From the NCBI GenBank assembly GCA_041570195.1, contig JBFFWQ010000003.1, positions 58,433 through 122,432 of the forward strand: a DNA stretch of 64,000 nucleotides, given 5' to 3'. The position numbers and the translations under genes were made by a program. The DNA comes from UBA11865 sp041570195. Lineage in GTDB: Bacteria; Chloroflexota; Anaerolineae; Promineifilales; Promineifilaceae. Below, piece after piece: positions 1 through 8,516 of this stretch. The stretch's first letter is position 1; each line of letters begins with the position of its first letter. Below the pieces are notes generated by a model, which worked only from the letters and a program-made list of their open reading frames with translations, made no database searches and was not told where the DNA came from.

Positions 1-131
1 ATGGCTCAGAGGTCTCCCTGGCTGATGCCGAGCAGGTTGCCACGAAGGTCCAGGGTCTGCATCCTGAGGTCGAGGTTGAGGTGCTTGCCGGTGGCCAGAC
101 CATCTATCAATATATCATCGGCGCGGAATGA
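1..131 (+). CDS. fakA: Fatty acid kinase FakA / DAK2-domain protein, C-terminal end (partial)
   Basis: The frame beginning at base 3 is open from the window edge to the TGA at 129-131 and encodes about 42 residues. They end in a pattern typical of the FakA/YloV C-terminus: a Val/Glu-rich strand, then GGQTIYQYIIGAE. FakA phosphorylates fatty acids presented by a DegV-type FakB protein. The stop overlaps the ATG of the downstream degV gene (ATGA), so the two are probably translationally coupled, which supports the assignment. Only the tail is visible, so the kinase domain cannot be checked. Confidence 0.75.
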   Translation, partial: GSEVSLADAEQVATKVQGLHPEVEVEVLAGGQTIYQYIIGAE

Positions 132-982
132 GCGATAATATTGGCATAGTCACCGATAGCACATGTGACATTCCCTTAGAAACTGCGGCCGAATTAGGGA
201 TCGTCGTCGTACCCGCCTACGTTAATATAGGCGAAGAGAGCTACCTGGACGGCGTCGAACTAACCCGCCAGGAGTTTTACGAGCAACTTCCCACCTACAC
301 CCGGCCGCCGACAACGGCCGCGCCTCCGCCTGGCGCTTTCACTGGCGCCTACGAGCAACTGGCCGGTCAGGGCTTAACGGAGATCCTTTCAATTCATGTG
401 GCTTCTTCCTTGAGCGGCATGCTGAATGCGGCCAGGCTGGGCGCCCAAGATGCGCCTGGAGTGAAGGTCACCCTTTTTGATTCGCAGCAATTGACCATGG
501 GCCTGGGATTGTTGACCATCTTGGCAGCCAAGGAGGCAGCGGCCGGGCGTACTATGGATGAGATCATTGCCTTTCTGGACGAGCGGGTAAAGCGAACGTA
601 CATTCTTGGCGTGTTGGATACATTGGAGTATTTGCGGCGCAGTGGCCGGGTCAACTGGGCCCAGTTTGGCATTGGTACATTGCTCAGGATTAAACCATTA
701 TTGCATGTTCATATGGGCCAAGTCGAAATGCCCGAAAGAGTCAGAACGAGCAAGCGGGCCATGGCACGCCTGCTTGAATTGGCGAACGGCCTTGGTCCGC
801 TAGAGGATCTGGCTTTGTTGCACACTCACGGCAGCGAAGAGGAGATTCGCGCTTTTCGAGAGAAGACAGCTTTCCTGAATCCCGAGGGACCGCCGCCCCT
901 GGCCGTCGAGTTGACGCCGGCAATTGGGGCGCACTTGGGACCCGGCGGCTTGGGCATCGCCTGCATCACGGCCGGGCCATGA
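128..982 (+). CDS. DegV family fatty-acid-binding protein (FakB-like)
   Basis: This 284-residue protein opens with IGIVTDSTCDIP, the DegV signature, and has the later conserved segments IHVASSLSG and LEYLRRSGRV. DegV/FakB proteins bind a fatty acid and present it to FakA for phosphorylation, feeding exogenous or recycled acyl chains into phospholipid synthesis. The length matches the family. The ATG overlaps the stop of the FakA-type gene by 4 bases, the arrangement expected for a kinase and its acyl-binding subunit. The family assignment is secure; the ligand chain preference cannot be read from the sequence. Confidence 0.93.
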   Translation: MSDNIGIVTDSTCDIPLETAAELGIVVVPAYVNIGEESYLDGVELTRQEFYEQLPTYTRPPTTAAPPPGAFTGAYEQLAGQGLTEILSIHVASSLSGMLNAARLGAQDAPGVKVTLFDSQQLTMGLGLLTILAAKEAAAGRTMDEIIAFLDERVKRTYILGVLDTLEYLRRSGRVNWAQFGIGTLLRIKPLLHVHMGQVEMPERVRTSKRAMARLLELANGLGPLEDLALLHTHGSEEEIRAFREKTAFLNPEGPPPLAVELTPAIGAHLGPGGLGIACITAGP

Positions 983-1091
983 TCTGGTGGCCAACAAGAC
1001 CGCGCCATTGAGGCAATGCCGATTTGAAGGGGCTGATCAGGGAGGTCAACCTGGAATTATCAAGCATCGTAATCAGCATCTGGTTTGAAAT

Positions 1092-1136
1092 GCGCTGATA
1101 ACTGATATCGGCGTTATCGTTAAAGCGCTGATAACT
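1092..1136 (+). promoter_or_regulatory. Repeated GATAAC/GTTATC motifs upstream of recG
   Basis: GCGCTGATAACT occurs at 1092-1103 and again at 1125-1136, with the inverted core CGTTATCG at 1112-1119 between them. The half-sites alternate in orientation and lie within 65 bases of the recG start. This could be an operator or a fold-back structure; no known regulator is recognised. Confidence 0.35.
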
Positions 1137-1154
1137 TAGGAAGCACCAAAGAGT

Positions 1155-3665
1155 ATGGGACGAGCATTTAACAGCATAGAAAAGGTTATCGATCTAGAAT
1201 CTGCACAGGGCTACCAGGATAAGGCGGTAGTCGGCGGCATGGGCAACTTCACCTCGCAATGGGTGAGTCAGGCGCAAGCGGAAGCAGTAGACGAGGCTGA
1301 CTTGGCGCTGATCGAACAGATCGCCGAGACATTAAGTGGCTACGGTCAGCTTCCGGGCACCGAAGCACGGGCCAAGGCCATCACCTTGGTAGGCGAAAAG
1401 TTACGCGTACGGTCTGAGCGCCTGGGATCAACGGCGCAGGCGAAACCGGCCGCGCCCAGGGAAACCAGAGCCACGGTCCCGGCGGCATCGAAGTCGGCGG
1501 CGCCAAAGTCGGCGGCGCCAAAGCCGGCCATCGAAAAGCCGCAGCCCGTAGAGGACGAAGTGGATGATGAGGCCGAATTGGCGGTCGCCGATCCGGAGCA
1601 ACTGCGTCGGCCGGTGAGCGATATTCGCGGCGTAGGGCGTGTTGTCGCTGGCCGGCTGGAGACTATGGGCCTGAGAACTATCAAGGATCTGTTGTATCAT
1701 TTTCCTCGTCGCTACGACGACTATACGCTGCTAAGACCGATCAACAGATTGTCCTTCGGCGAGCAGGTGACGATCATCGGCACCGTCTGGGAAACACGCC
1801 TCCGCCAAGTGCGAAAGCTCAAGTTAGTGGAGTCAGTGATCACCGACGGTACGGGCAAAGTTCAGGCTACCTGGTTCAATCAGCCCTGGCTGGCCGAGAA
1901 GCTGAAGGCCGGCCAGCAGATCGTGCTAAGCGGCACCGTGGACCAATACTTGGGCCGGCCTGTATTCCAGAACCCAGAATGGGAGCCGCTAGAAATGGAG
2001 CCGCTGCGAACGCGGCGCATCGTGCCCATATACCCTCTGACGCAAGGTCTTTCTGCCCACAAGATGCGCGAGATCATGAAGAAGGCAGTTAGCGAGTGGG
2101 CGAGCCAGGCCGCCGATCCCTTGCCGGCTTCTATTCGCAAGCGGCTGGGCTATTCCACGTTGCCAAAGGCATTGCGACAGATCCACTTTCCTGACAGCCA
2201 GGAAAACATCCACAAGGCGCGGCAGCGCATCGCCTTTGACGAGGTGCTGCTGTTGCAGTTGGGCATGCTTGGACTACGACGTGATTGGCAGACGGCTCCG
2301 GGCCTTTCTATTCCCCTGGATACAAAGGCGCTGGAGCAGTTCTTTGCAGCTCTGCCATTCGGGCTGACCAGGGCCCAGCAGCGGGTCATCGCCGAGATCG
2401 CCAGCGATATGCGCGAGGGCGTGCCAATGAACCGCTTGCTTCAAGGCGACGTAGGCTCCGGCAAAACGGTCGTCGCGGCGGCGGCAATGGTCTTGGCCAT
2501 CCGGGCCGGTTTCCAGGCGGCGATGATGGCGCCGACCGAGATCTTGGCCGAACAACACTATCAGGGGATCAAAAAGATTTTGGCAGGCCTGGACATCGAC
2601 GTCTCATTGCTCACCGGCAGTACCACGGCCGCCGAAAGGGAAATGCTTTACGAGCGCATCAGCGACGGTTCGGCGCAGGTTGTACTGGGTACTCATGCAC
2701 TCATCCAGGAAAACGTTCGGTTCCAACGATTGGGCCTAGCTATTATTGACGAGCAGCATCGTTTTGGCGTGGATCAGCGCAAGGCGCTGCGGGACAAGGG
2801 CACGAATTCACCCAATGGTTCGCCGCTAACTAATCCGCATTTGCTGGTCATGAGCGCTACGCCGATCCCTCGCAGCCTTGCGCTTTCCTTGTATGGTGAT
2901 CTAGACCTGTCAGTCATCGACGAAATGCCGCCTGGCCGCCAGGAGATTAAAACGCGTTGGCTGCGGCCAAGCGAGCGGGAACGGGCTTACTCCTTCGTTC
3001 GCGGCCAGTGCGAAAAAGGCCGTCAGGCTTTTGTTATCTGCCCGTTAGTAGAGGAATCAGACAAGATCGTTGCCAAATCGGCTGTTGAAGAACATGCACG
3101 GTTACAGGAGCAGGTTTTTCCGGATCTGAAGCTCGGGCTTCTGCACGGCCGGCTCAAGTCAGATGAAAAAGAAGAGGCCATGCGCGCTTTCCATGCCGGA
3201 GAGACGAATATTCTTGTGGCCACTTCGGTGATCGAAGTGGGGATCGACATCCCAAACAGCACAGTCATGCTCATTGAAGGAGCCAACCGCTTTGGTCTTT
3301 CTCAATTGCACCAGTTTCGGGGTCGGGTCGGTCGTGGCGAGCACCAATCTTATTGTCTGCTGCTAGCCGACGCGATCACCGACGATGCTGAGCAACGCCT
3401 GGCGGCGCTTGAGCAGACGAATGACGGTTTCCTGCTGGCTGAGAAGGATTTGGAAATCAGGGGACCGGGCGAATTTCTCGGTCGGCAGCAGAGCGGTTTG
3501 CCTGAACTACATCTGGCTTCGCTGACTGACATGGCATTGCTGGAAGTTGCCCGTAAGGAAGCCAAGACCCTGTTCGAAGAGGACCCGCAATTGGAAAATC
3601 CAGAGCATGAGATACTGGGCCAGCAAGTCGAGGTCCTATGGCAGCAGGCCGGCGACATCAGCTAG
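1155..3665 (+). CDS. recG: ATP-dependent DNA helicase RecG
   Basis: RecG remodels stalled replication forks and Holliday junctions. The 836-residue product has a wedge/OB domain starting around residue 150 (RRPVSDIRGVGRVVAGRLETMG). Walker A is GDVGSGKT at residues 431-438, the DEQH box is at 532-535, and the C-terminal helicase half has VATSVIEVGIDIP and QFRGRVGRG. It is longer than the usual roughly 700 residues because of a 150-residue N-terminal extension, which includes an Ala/Pro/Lys-rich stretch made of a 15-base tandem duplication. The ATG at 1155 has only a distant AGGA, so the precise start is less certain. It lies 172 bases after degV and 9 before coaD. Confidence 0.96.
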   Translation: MGRAFNSIEKVIDLESAQGYQDKAVVGGMGNFTSQWVSQAQAEAVDEADLALIEQIAETLSGYGQLPGTEARAKAITLVGEKLRVRSERLGSTAQAKPAAPRETRATVPAASKSAAPKSAAPKPAIEKPQPVEDEVDDEAELAVADPEQLRRPVSDIRGVGRVVAGRLETMGLRTIKDLLYHFPRRYDDYTLLRPINRLSFGEQVTIIGTVWETRLRQVRKLKLVESVITDGTGKVQATWFNQPWLAEKLKAGQQIVLSGTVDQYLGRPVFQNPEWEPLEMEPLRTRRIVPIYPLTQGLSAHKMREIMKKAVSEWASQAADPLPASIRKRLGYSTLPKALRQIHFPDSQENIHKARQRIAFDEVLLLQLGMLGLRRDWQTAPGLSIPLDTKALEQFFAALPFGLTRAQQRVIAEIASDMREGVPMNRLLQGDVGSGKTVVAAAAMVLAIRAGFQAAMMAPTEILAEQHYQGIKKILAGLDIDVSLLTGSTTAAEREMLYERISDGSAQVVLGTHALIQENVRFQRLGLAIIDEQHRFGVDQRKALRDKGTNSPNGSPLTNPHLLVMSATPIPRSLALSLYGDLDLSVIDEMPPGRQEIKTRWLRPSERERAYSFVRGQCEKGRQAFVICPLVEESDKIVAKSAVEEHARLQEQVFPDLKLGLLHGRLKSDEKEEAMRAFHAGETNILVATSVIEVGIDIPNSTVMLIEGANRFGLSQLHQFRGRVGRGEHQSYCLLLADAITDDAEQRLAALEQTNDGFLLAEKDLEIRGPGEFLGRQQSGLPELHLASLTDMALLEVARKEAKTLFEEDPQLENPEHEILGQQVEVLWQQAGDIS

Positions 3666-3674
3666 GAGGGTGAA

Positions 3675-4208
3675 TTGAGGAAGTCATTGGCTATCTATCC
3701 AGGCACATTTGATCCAGTGCATTCTGGCCATTTGGATCTCATGTACCGGGCTTGTGCGATTTTCGATCGGCTAATCGTCGCCGTCTTTGATCACGGCCGT
3801 CCGTCAAAAACGATTGTTTTTTCCGTGGATGAACGGGTGGCTATGATCGAGGCTGCGTTGGGCGATCATCAAGGTATCGAGGTCAGCCGCTACAGTGGGT
3901 TGACCGTCGACTTCGCTCGCGAGGTCGAGGCCCAGGTGATCGTTCGTGGACTTCGGGTATTCTCCGATTTCGAATTTGAGTTCCGAATGGCCCTGGCCAA
4001 CCAAAGACTGGCGCCGGAGATCGAAGTCGTCAATCTCATTACCCGTGAAGAACACACATTCTTGAGCAGCACGATTATTCGCGAGATCGCTTCGTTTGGC
4101 GGCGATACGAGCAGCATGGTTCCACCCAATGTAGCCGAAGCGCTCACAAAGCGGTTTAACAACGGCTCCGCGGTCGATTACGCCGCGCCGGTGTCATTGC
4201 GTGACTGA
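3675..4208 (+). CDS. coaD: Phosphopantetheine adenylyltransferase
   Basis: CoaD makes dephospho-CoA from 4'-phosphopantetheine and ATP, the penultimate step of CoA synthesis. The nucleotidyltransferase signature YPGTFDPVHSGH is at residues 8-19, RGLRVFSDFEFE follows, and FLSSTIIRE matches the conserved C-terminal ATP-binding segment. The start is TTG, placed by a strong AGGAGGGTGA just upstream that overlaps the recG stop region. At 177 residues it is slightly longer than the typical 160 because of a non-conserved tail. Its position directly after recG is common in Chloroflexota and Firmicutes. Confidence 0.95.
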   Translation: MRKSLAIYPGTFDPVHSGHLDLMYRACAIFDRLIVAVFDHGRPSKTIVFSVDERVAMIEAALGDHQGIEVSRYSGLTVDFAREVEAQVIVRGLRVFSDFEFEFRMALANQRLAPEIEVVNLITREEHTFLSSTIIREIASFGGDTSSMVPPNVAEALTKRFNNGSAVDYAAPVSLRD

Positions 4209-4226
4209 CCTTTGGCTCGCTATAAT
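4197..4226 (+). promoter_or_regulatory. Candidate sigma-70 promoter
   Basis: A perfect TATAAT at 4221-4226 is preceded, with an 18-base spacer, by TTGCGT at 4197-4202. It overlaps the end of coaD and would drive the coiled-coil gene at 4323. The -10 box is convincing; the -35 is weak. Confidence 0.5.
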
Positions 4227-4322
4227 AGGTACGCTTCCGTAGACGTGTTCTAGTTTTCGATGGTCAGCGTTTAAAGAGCATAATGTGACAGGCGACCCCA
4301 AGGGGTCGAAAAGGGCGACAAG

Positions 4323-4823
4323 ATGGATATTCAGCACCTGGTGGACCGGTTAGAGCAGATACTAACCGAGAGCAGGCGGGTCCCGTTGACGGCGAATTTG
4401 ATTGTGGAAGAAGATCGGGTTTTCAACATCATCGATCAGATGCGGGTGTCTATTCCGGAGGAAGTCAAGCGGGCCAATCGAGTCGAGGCAGAGAAGGAAC
4501 GTATCCTGGCCCAGGCCCATGAAGAAGCGGACCGCATCCGTGAATTGGCGAAGCAGGAAGCCACCGAGCTTGTACGCCGTGATGCGATTATCGTTTCCTC
4601 TCAACAGCGAGCCGACGCCATCCTGGAGCGCGCCCGACGCGAGGCTGATATGATTCGCAGCGAATCAGATGTTTATGCAATGGAGGTTCTGGCCAAGCTA
4701 GAGGAGGATTTGTTGCGTTCTTTGTCAGTGGTTCGCAATGGCTTGCGGAAACTCGAGGCCGAGCAGGCTCCACCTGCGCCAGAAGCCGTGCAGGCGCCGG
4801 AAAGCGCCGAGCCGGGTGAGTGA
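4323..4823 (+). CDS. Coiled-coil protein, DivIVA-like / ATP synthase subunit b-like
   Basis: This 166-residue soluble protein starts MDIQHLVDRLEQIL and becomes a long charged helix with Ala/Glu/Arg heptads (roughly residues 45-120), such as AEKERILAQAHEEADRI. The tail is Pro/Ala-rich. Similar proteins, often auto-annotated as DivIVA-domain or F0 subunit b-like, sit between coaD and rpmF in many Chloroflexota and Firmicutes. No transmembrane segment is present, so it is not a true F0 b subunit. The role is unknown; a link to envelope or division organisation is only suggested by the DivIVA resemblance. Confidence 0.75.
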   Translation: MDIQHLVDRLEQILTESRRVPLTANLIVEEDRVFNIIDQMRVSIPEEVKRANRVEAEKERILAQAHEEADRIRELAKQEATELVRRDAIIVSSQQRADAILERARREADMIRSESDVYAMEVLAKLEEDLLRSLSVVRNGLRKLEAEQAPPAPEAVQAPESAEPGE

Positions 4824-4879
4824 ACTGTTAGACAGTTGCCTCGGCCTTGAAGAGTGCCGGTTTTGTGACGAAGATCTGC

Positions 4880-4907
4880 TTGACACCTCCTGGGGCTCGA
4901 CTATAAT
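4880..4907 (+). promoter_or_regulatory. Sigma-70 promoter upstream of rpmF
   Basis: TTGACA (4880-4885) and TATAAT (4902-4907) are both perfect consensus boxes, separated by 16 bases. They lie about 135 bases upstream of the L32 start. This is the best promoter match seen in the window and probably drives rpmF, and possibly fabD. Confidence 0.75.
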
Positions 4908-5042
4908 TGTTGGGTTGCGGCAGCAGGCCGCTTTTTTTGGCCCAGCATGGACAATAAGCCCGGACTGTGGCTCGACGTAAGACGTCACTCACGATAATCA
5001 AGCGACGGCGGACAACTAGCAAGTGTTAAGAGGAATTATCTA

Positions 5043-5228
5043 ATGGGTGCAGTACCAAAACGAAGAATCTCGCGAACGCGGCGAGCGAAGCGGCGTACGC
5101 ATGATAACCTTACGGTGCCCCATCTCGTCCCGTGTTCCAATTGTGGCGAGATGAAGAGACCGCACTACATGTGCCCGGTTTGTCGCACTTATAATGGCCG
5201 GCAGATTCTGCCTGAGATTGAAGAATAG
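5043..5228 (+). CDS. rpmF: 50S ribosomal protein L32
   Basis: L32 is a small basic protein of the large ribosomal subunit. The 61-residue product has the family N-terminus (VPKRRISRTRRAKRR) and a zinc ribbon with the two pairs CSNC and CPVC. Length and motif match the zinc-binding (C+) form. The ATG at 5043 follows an AGAGGA-type ribosome site. The yceD (DUF177) gene that usually precedes rpmF is absent here; the coiled-coil gene sits in that place instead. Confidence 0.96.
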   Translation: MGAVPKRRISRTRRAKRRTHDNLTVPHLVPCSNCGEMKRPHYMCPVCRTYNGRQILPEIEE

Positions 5229-5265
5229 TCGACGCTAGCTGATTCATACAGTGGAGCCTTAACAA

Positions 5266-6168
5266 GTGAGTGTTGCTTTTCTTTTCCCCGGACAGGGGTC
5301 GCAGCATGTGGGCATGGGACAAGGCCTGTATCAGGCCAAACCCGCTTCACGTGCTGTTTTTGATCAAGCCGATGAATTGCTGGGCTTCCGACTGTCAACA
5401 CTTTGCTTCGACGGCCCGGAGGAGCGTCTGACCGACACGGTCAATCAACAACCGGCATTATTGGTGACCAGCGTGGCTGCCTGGCAGGCCATGTCGGCGG
5501 ATAATTGGTCGCCGCCCGACTATGTAGCCGGTCATAGCCTGGGCGAGTTCACGGCTCTTGTGATCGCCGGGAGTTTGACCTTCCGCGATGGGCTGGCGCT
5601 GGTTCGACGACGTGGCGAGTTGATGAAGGCCGCTGGAGAAAGAGCTCCTGGGGCCATGGCGGCCGTATTGGCCCTGGATGTAGCCCAGCTGGAGGCGATC
5701 TGTAGGCAGGCTCAAGAGGATACCGGCCGGCCCGTGCAAGTGGCCAACGACAATTGTCCCGGGCAAGTGGTTATATCTGGCGATCGAATTGCGCTGGATC
5801 GGGCGGTTGATCTGGCTAAGCAAGCCGGGGCACGCAAGGTGGTAAACCTGCCTATCTCCATAGCTGCCCACTCGGCGCTGATGGAGTCGGCTGCATCCGA
5901 CTTCGCGATAGCGGTTGACGACGCGACGATTGCGCCCCCGAAGGCACCGGTCATAGGCAACGTTTCAGGCTTGCCCATGACAAGCGCCGACGAGATTCGC
6001 GCGGAACTTAAGGCTCAGCTGACTTCGCCCGTACGCTGGACCGGATCGATGAACTATCTTCTGGACCAAGGCGTGACCGATTTTGTGGAGGTGGGTCCCG
6101 GCGAGGTGCTACTTGGCCTAATGAAGCGGATCAATCGCAAGGCGAAACGAGTCAAGTATCGGATATGA
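5266..6168 (+). CDS. fabD: Malonyl-CoA:ACP transacylase
   Basis: FabD transfers malonyl from CoA to acyl carrier protein for fatty acid elongation. The 300-residue product has FPGQGSQHVGMG at the N-terminus and the catalytic serine in AGHSLGE (Ser91). PISIAAHSALME supplies the active-site histidine, and FVEVGPGEVL the C-terminal conserved segment. Translation begins at a GTG 37 bases after rpmF. fabG follows, but no acpP, fabH or fabF is nearby, so the cluster is incomplete. Confidence 0.95.
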   Translation: MSVAFLFPGQGSQHVGMGQGLYQAKPASRAVFDQADELLGFRLSTLCFDGPEERLTDTVNQQPALLVTSVAAWQAMSADNWSPPDYVAGHSLGEFTALVIAGSLTFRDGLALVRRRGELMKAAGERAPGAMAAVLALDVAQLEAICRQAQEDTGRPVQVANDNCPGQVVISGDRIALDRAVDLAKQAGARKVVNLPISIAAHSALMESAASDFAIAVDDATIAPPKAPVIGNVSGLPMTSADEIRAELKAQLTSPVRWTGSMNYLLDQGVTDFVEVGPGEVLLGLMKRINRKAKRVKYRI

Positions 6169-6177
6169 GACCAGAAC

Positions 6178-6206
6178 GCCGGCTTTGCCTGAAGCCGGCG
6201 ATTTTT
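6178..6206 (+). terminator. Rho-independent terminator after fabD
   Basis: GCCGGCTT (6178-6185) pairs with AAGCCGGC (6192-6199) across a 6-base loop, followed by GA and five T residues. It begins 9 bases after the fabD stop and lies 22 bases before fabG, so fabG may need read-through or its own promoter. Confidence 0.75.
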
Positions 6207-6227
6207 ATGCGACGGTGGTAGAGGAAG

Positions 6228-6287
6228 ATGGCAACCGATAACATGGCAACAGCCAATATGGTGGCAGCTAACATGGTGACAGGTAGG
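6228..6287 (+). repeat. 15-base tandem repeat spanning the fabG start
   Basis: Four imperfect 15-base units (6228-6242, 6243-6257, 6258-6272, 6273-6287) each begin with ATG and stay in frame. They add about 15 non-conserved residues ahead of the SDR fold. Confidence 0.7.
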
Positions 6288-7031
6288 GATCTTGAGGGCA
6301 AGATAGCCATTGTGACTGGGGCTTCGCGCGGTATCGGCCGGGCCATTGCCGGGGCTTTGGCGTCAAAGGGCGCGACCGTAGTAGCGAATTATCATAGCAG
6401 CGAGGCGGCTGCCCAGGAATTGATCGCCGAGATCGAGGCCAGCGGTGGAGCCGCGATGGCCGTCCAGGCCGACGTTGGCGATTTTGCCGCAGCCCAACGC
6501 CTGGTCAAAACGACGCTTGACAGCTATGGACAAGTTGATATCTTAGTCAATAATGCGGGAACAACTCGCGATACGCTCCTGCTCATGATGAAAGAGGCGG
6601 ATTGGGATGTGGTGTTGGAAACCAATCTGAAGAGCGTCTTCAATTGTTGCAAAGCGGTGGCTCGACCGATGGTCCGGCGAAAGAAAGGCGGCCGGATCAT
6701 TAATATCACCTCGGTTGTCGGTTTGACCGGTCAGGCCGGGCAGTTCAATTACGCGGCTTCCAAAGCAGGTATTATCGGCGCGACCAAGGCGCTGGCCAGA
6801 GAGCTTGGCTCACGACAGATCACGGTCAATGCCATCGCGCCTGGCTTTTTCCCAACCGCCCTGACCGACGTCTTGTCGGATGAAATGGTCGAAAAGGCGC
6901 TAGAGTTGATACCGTTGGGACGGCTGGGCGAACTTCAAGAGGTCGCCGATCTAGCCTGTTTCCTGGCTTCAGATAGGGCGGCTTACATTACCGGCGAGGT
7001 GATCCGGGTTGACGGCGGACTGGCGATGTAG
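6228..7031 (+). CDS. fabG: 3-oxoacyl-ACP reductase (SDR family)
   Basis: FabG reduces 3-oxoacyl-ACP with NADPH. It has the glycine-rich TGASRGIG cofactor motif, NNAGTTRD, the catalytic Ser162, Tyr175 and Lys179 (in NITS and YAASK), and a C-terminal segment ending VDGGLAM. The enzyme proper begins around residue 20. The N-terminus consists of four 15-base in-frame units, each beginning with ATG (6228, 6243, 6258, 6273), which encode MATDN-MATAN-MVAAN-MVTGR. Any of these could be the start. AGAGGAAG lies directly before the first ATG, unusually close. Confidence 0.93.
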   Translation: MATDNMATANMVAANMVTGRDLEGKIAIVTGASRGIGRAIAGALASKGATVVANYHSSEAAAQELIAEIEASGGAAMAVQADVGDFAAAQRLVKTTLDSYGQVDILVNNAGTTRDTLLLMMKEADWDVVLETNLKSVFNCCKAVARPMVRRKKGGRIINITSVVGLTGQAGQFNYAASKAGIIGATKALARELGSRQITVNAIAPGFFPTALTDVLSDEMVEKALELIPLGRLGELQEVADLACFLASDRAAYITGEVIRVDGGLAM

Positions 7032-7091
7032 TGACCGTCGCCGCTGCGCCTAGGGTGTGGACGGCGTTACAAGCATTGTGAGAAGCAAGTA

Positions 7092-7472
7092 TTGGCGAAC
7101 GATATGATGAGCGAAGAAGAGAGTAGAGAGAGCATTGGCCGGATAGAGATTGCGCCGGAAGTCCTGACGACAATCGTGCATAATACGACGCTCGAAGTGG
7201 AAGGCGTCAACACGCTGGCGACGGTGCCGGCCGACGTCGGCCGACTGTTTCGCAGAGCCGTCCGTCATGACGGTATCTTGCTCAATTATGCGGACGGCCG
7301 GCTGGAATTTGACATTTATGTCTTCATGGATCCCCACGTGAACGTGCTCGAAGCCAGCCAGCGAGTACAGGCGGAGGTTATCGAGGCGATTGACAAGATG
7401 GTTGGACTACCGGTTGAGGCTGTCAACGTGCATGTCGAGGACGTGGTTTACGCTCTTGATGAAACAGCTTGA
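7092..7472 (+). CDS. Asp23/Gls24 family envelope stress protein
   Basis: This 126-residue protein carries the Asp23 family pattern: GRIEIAPEVLTTIVHNTTLEVEGV near the N-terminus (interrupted here only for description), a central strand region, and VNVHVEDVVY near the end. Family members are small cytoplasmic or membrane-associated proteins with roles in envelope stress or cell-wall homeostasis. Translation may start at TTG 7092 or at the in-frame ATGs 7104 and 7107; the latter need no rare start. It precedes nusB with overlapping stop and start, as in many Gram-positive-type genomes. Confidence 0.85.
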   Translation: MANDMMSEEESRESIGRIEIAPEVLTTIVHNTTLEVEGVNTLATVPADVGRLFRRAVRHDGILLNYADGRLEFDIYVFMDPHVNVLEASQRVQAEVIEAIDKMVGLPVEAVNVHVEDVVYALDETA

Positions 7473-7924
7473 GGTTAATGAAAACAACTAGAAGGCGCGC
7501 CAGACGAGTGACCCTAGAGGCTCTATATGAGATCGATCTCGCCGACCATCCGCCCGAGGAGGTACTCGAGCGCCGGCTGCATGAGCAGGTAATGGAAAGC
7601 GCCGGCGTGGATTTTTCCCAGAAGCTGTTATACGGTGTCCTGGAGCATTTGCAGGGCATCGACACGCTCATTAGCCGCTATGCGCCGGAGTGGCCGTTGG
7701 AGCAAATGGCTATCATCGATCGCAACGTGTTACGGATCGCGATTTTTGAGTTTCTGGTAGATACAGAAACGCCGGTAAAAGTAGCCATTAACGAAGCGGT
7801 AGAACTGGCCAAAGTTTACGGTTCAGACAGCGCTCCCCGTTTCATCAATGGCGTCTTGGGAACGCTCGCCGATCAGATTCCTCAGCTACGCCATGAGCTC
7901 CTGGCCGCCTATGAGCCTACGTAG
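7469..7924 (+). CDS. nusB: Transcription antitermination factor NusB
   Basis: NusB binds boxA RNA with NusE (S10) and supports rRNA antitermination. The product has the family features RRRARRVTLEALYEIDLAD at the N-terminus, a central WPLEQMAIIDRNVLRIAIFE and FINGVLGTLADQ near the C-terminus. The first possible start is TTG 7469, overlapping the Asp23 stop. An ATG at 7478 is equally plausible, with GAGG just upstream. The length is normal for NusB. Confidence 0.93.
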   Translation: MRLMKTTRRRARRVTLEALYEIDLADHPPEEVLERRLHEQVMESAGVDFSQKLLYGVLEHLQGIDTLISRYAPEWPLEQMAIIDRNVLRIAIFEFLVDTETPVKVAINEAVELAKVYGSDSAPRFINGVLGTLADQIPQLRHELLAAYEPT

Positions 7925-8015
7925 TTAACGGACCATTCCGGCCAGGGATCGGCACCTGATTAGGGAGTAGAGGTGCTGACCTGAGGTCGGCGGATCTTGG
8001 TCTCATACTCAAGCC

Positions 8016-8516
8016 ATGGATAGCATTTTTGGTATTGGCATACCTGAGTTAGTCGTAATCTTGCTCTTAGCTGGGCTGATTATGGGTCCCCACCGCATCC
8101 GTCAAGTGGCCTACACGCTGGGCCGCATCACGGCCCAGCTACAGAGGGTTTCTCGCGAGTTCACCCGCCAATTGAACGCCGAACTCGACGCGCTGGAAGA
8201 CGGAACAGTACGTAACACGATGGCTGATGTGCGCCAATTGCAGAAAGAGGTGGAGGAGCTTCGCCGCGAATTGGCTGACGCGCCAAAATCGCTGCAAGAC
8301 GCCGGTCGGAAGTTGACCGATGAAACAGAGGCGGCGCTCACGGATGGCTCGTCTACTGACGCCGCCGCAGCCGCTGGCGCCTCGACGCCGGCAACCGATG
8401 CGGCGCCAGATCAGTCGACAGAATCACCTGCTCAAGTATCCTCGGCCGAAACTACAATGAAACCCGAGAAGCCGCCATTGCCCAAGGCGATCGACGTACC
8501 CGGCGATCCTGACTGA
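8016..8516 (+). CDS. Sec-independent translocase TatA/TatB family protein
   Basis: The N-terminus is one short membrane helix (IGIPELVVILLLAGLIMGP) followed by an amphipathic helix and a long charged, then Ala/Pro/Thr-rich tail. This is the layout of TatA/TatB. The extended 166-residue length and elongated helical part favour a TatB-like role. It is translationally coupled to tatC (TGATG overlap at 8514-8518), so the two encode the twin-arginine export machinery for folded proteins such as the Rieske subunit. A separate short TatA is not present nearby. Confidence 0.88.
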   Translation: MDSIFGIGIPELVVILLLAGLIMGPHRIRQVAYTLGRITAQLQRVSREFTRQLNAELDALEDGTVRNTMADVRQLQKEVEELRRELADAPKSLQDAGRKLTDETEAALTDGSSTDAAAAAGASTPATDAAPDQSTESPAQVSSAETTMKPEKPPLPKAIDVPGDPD

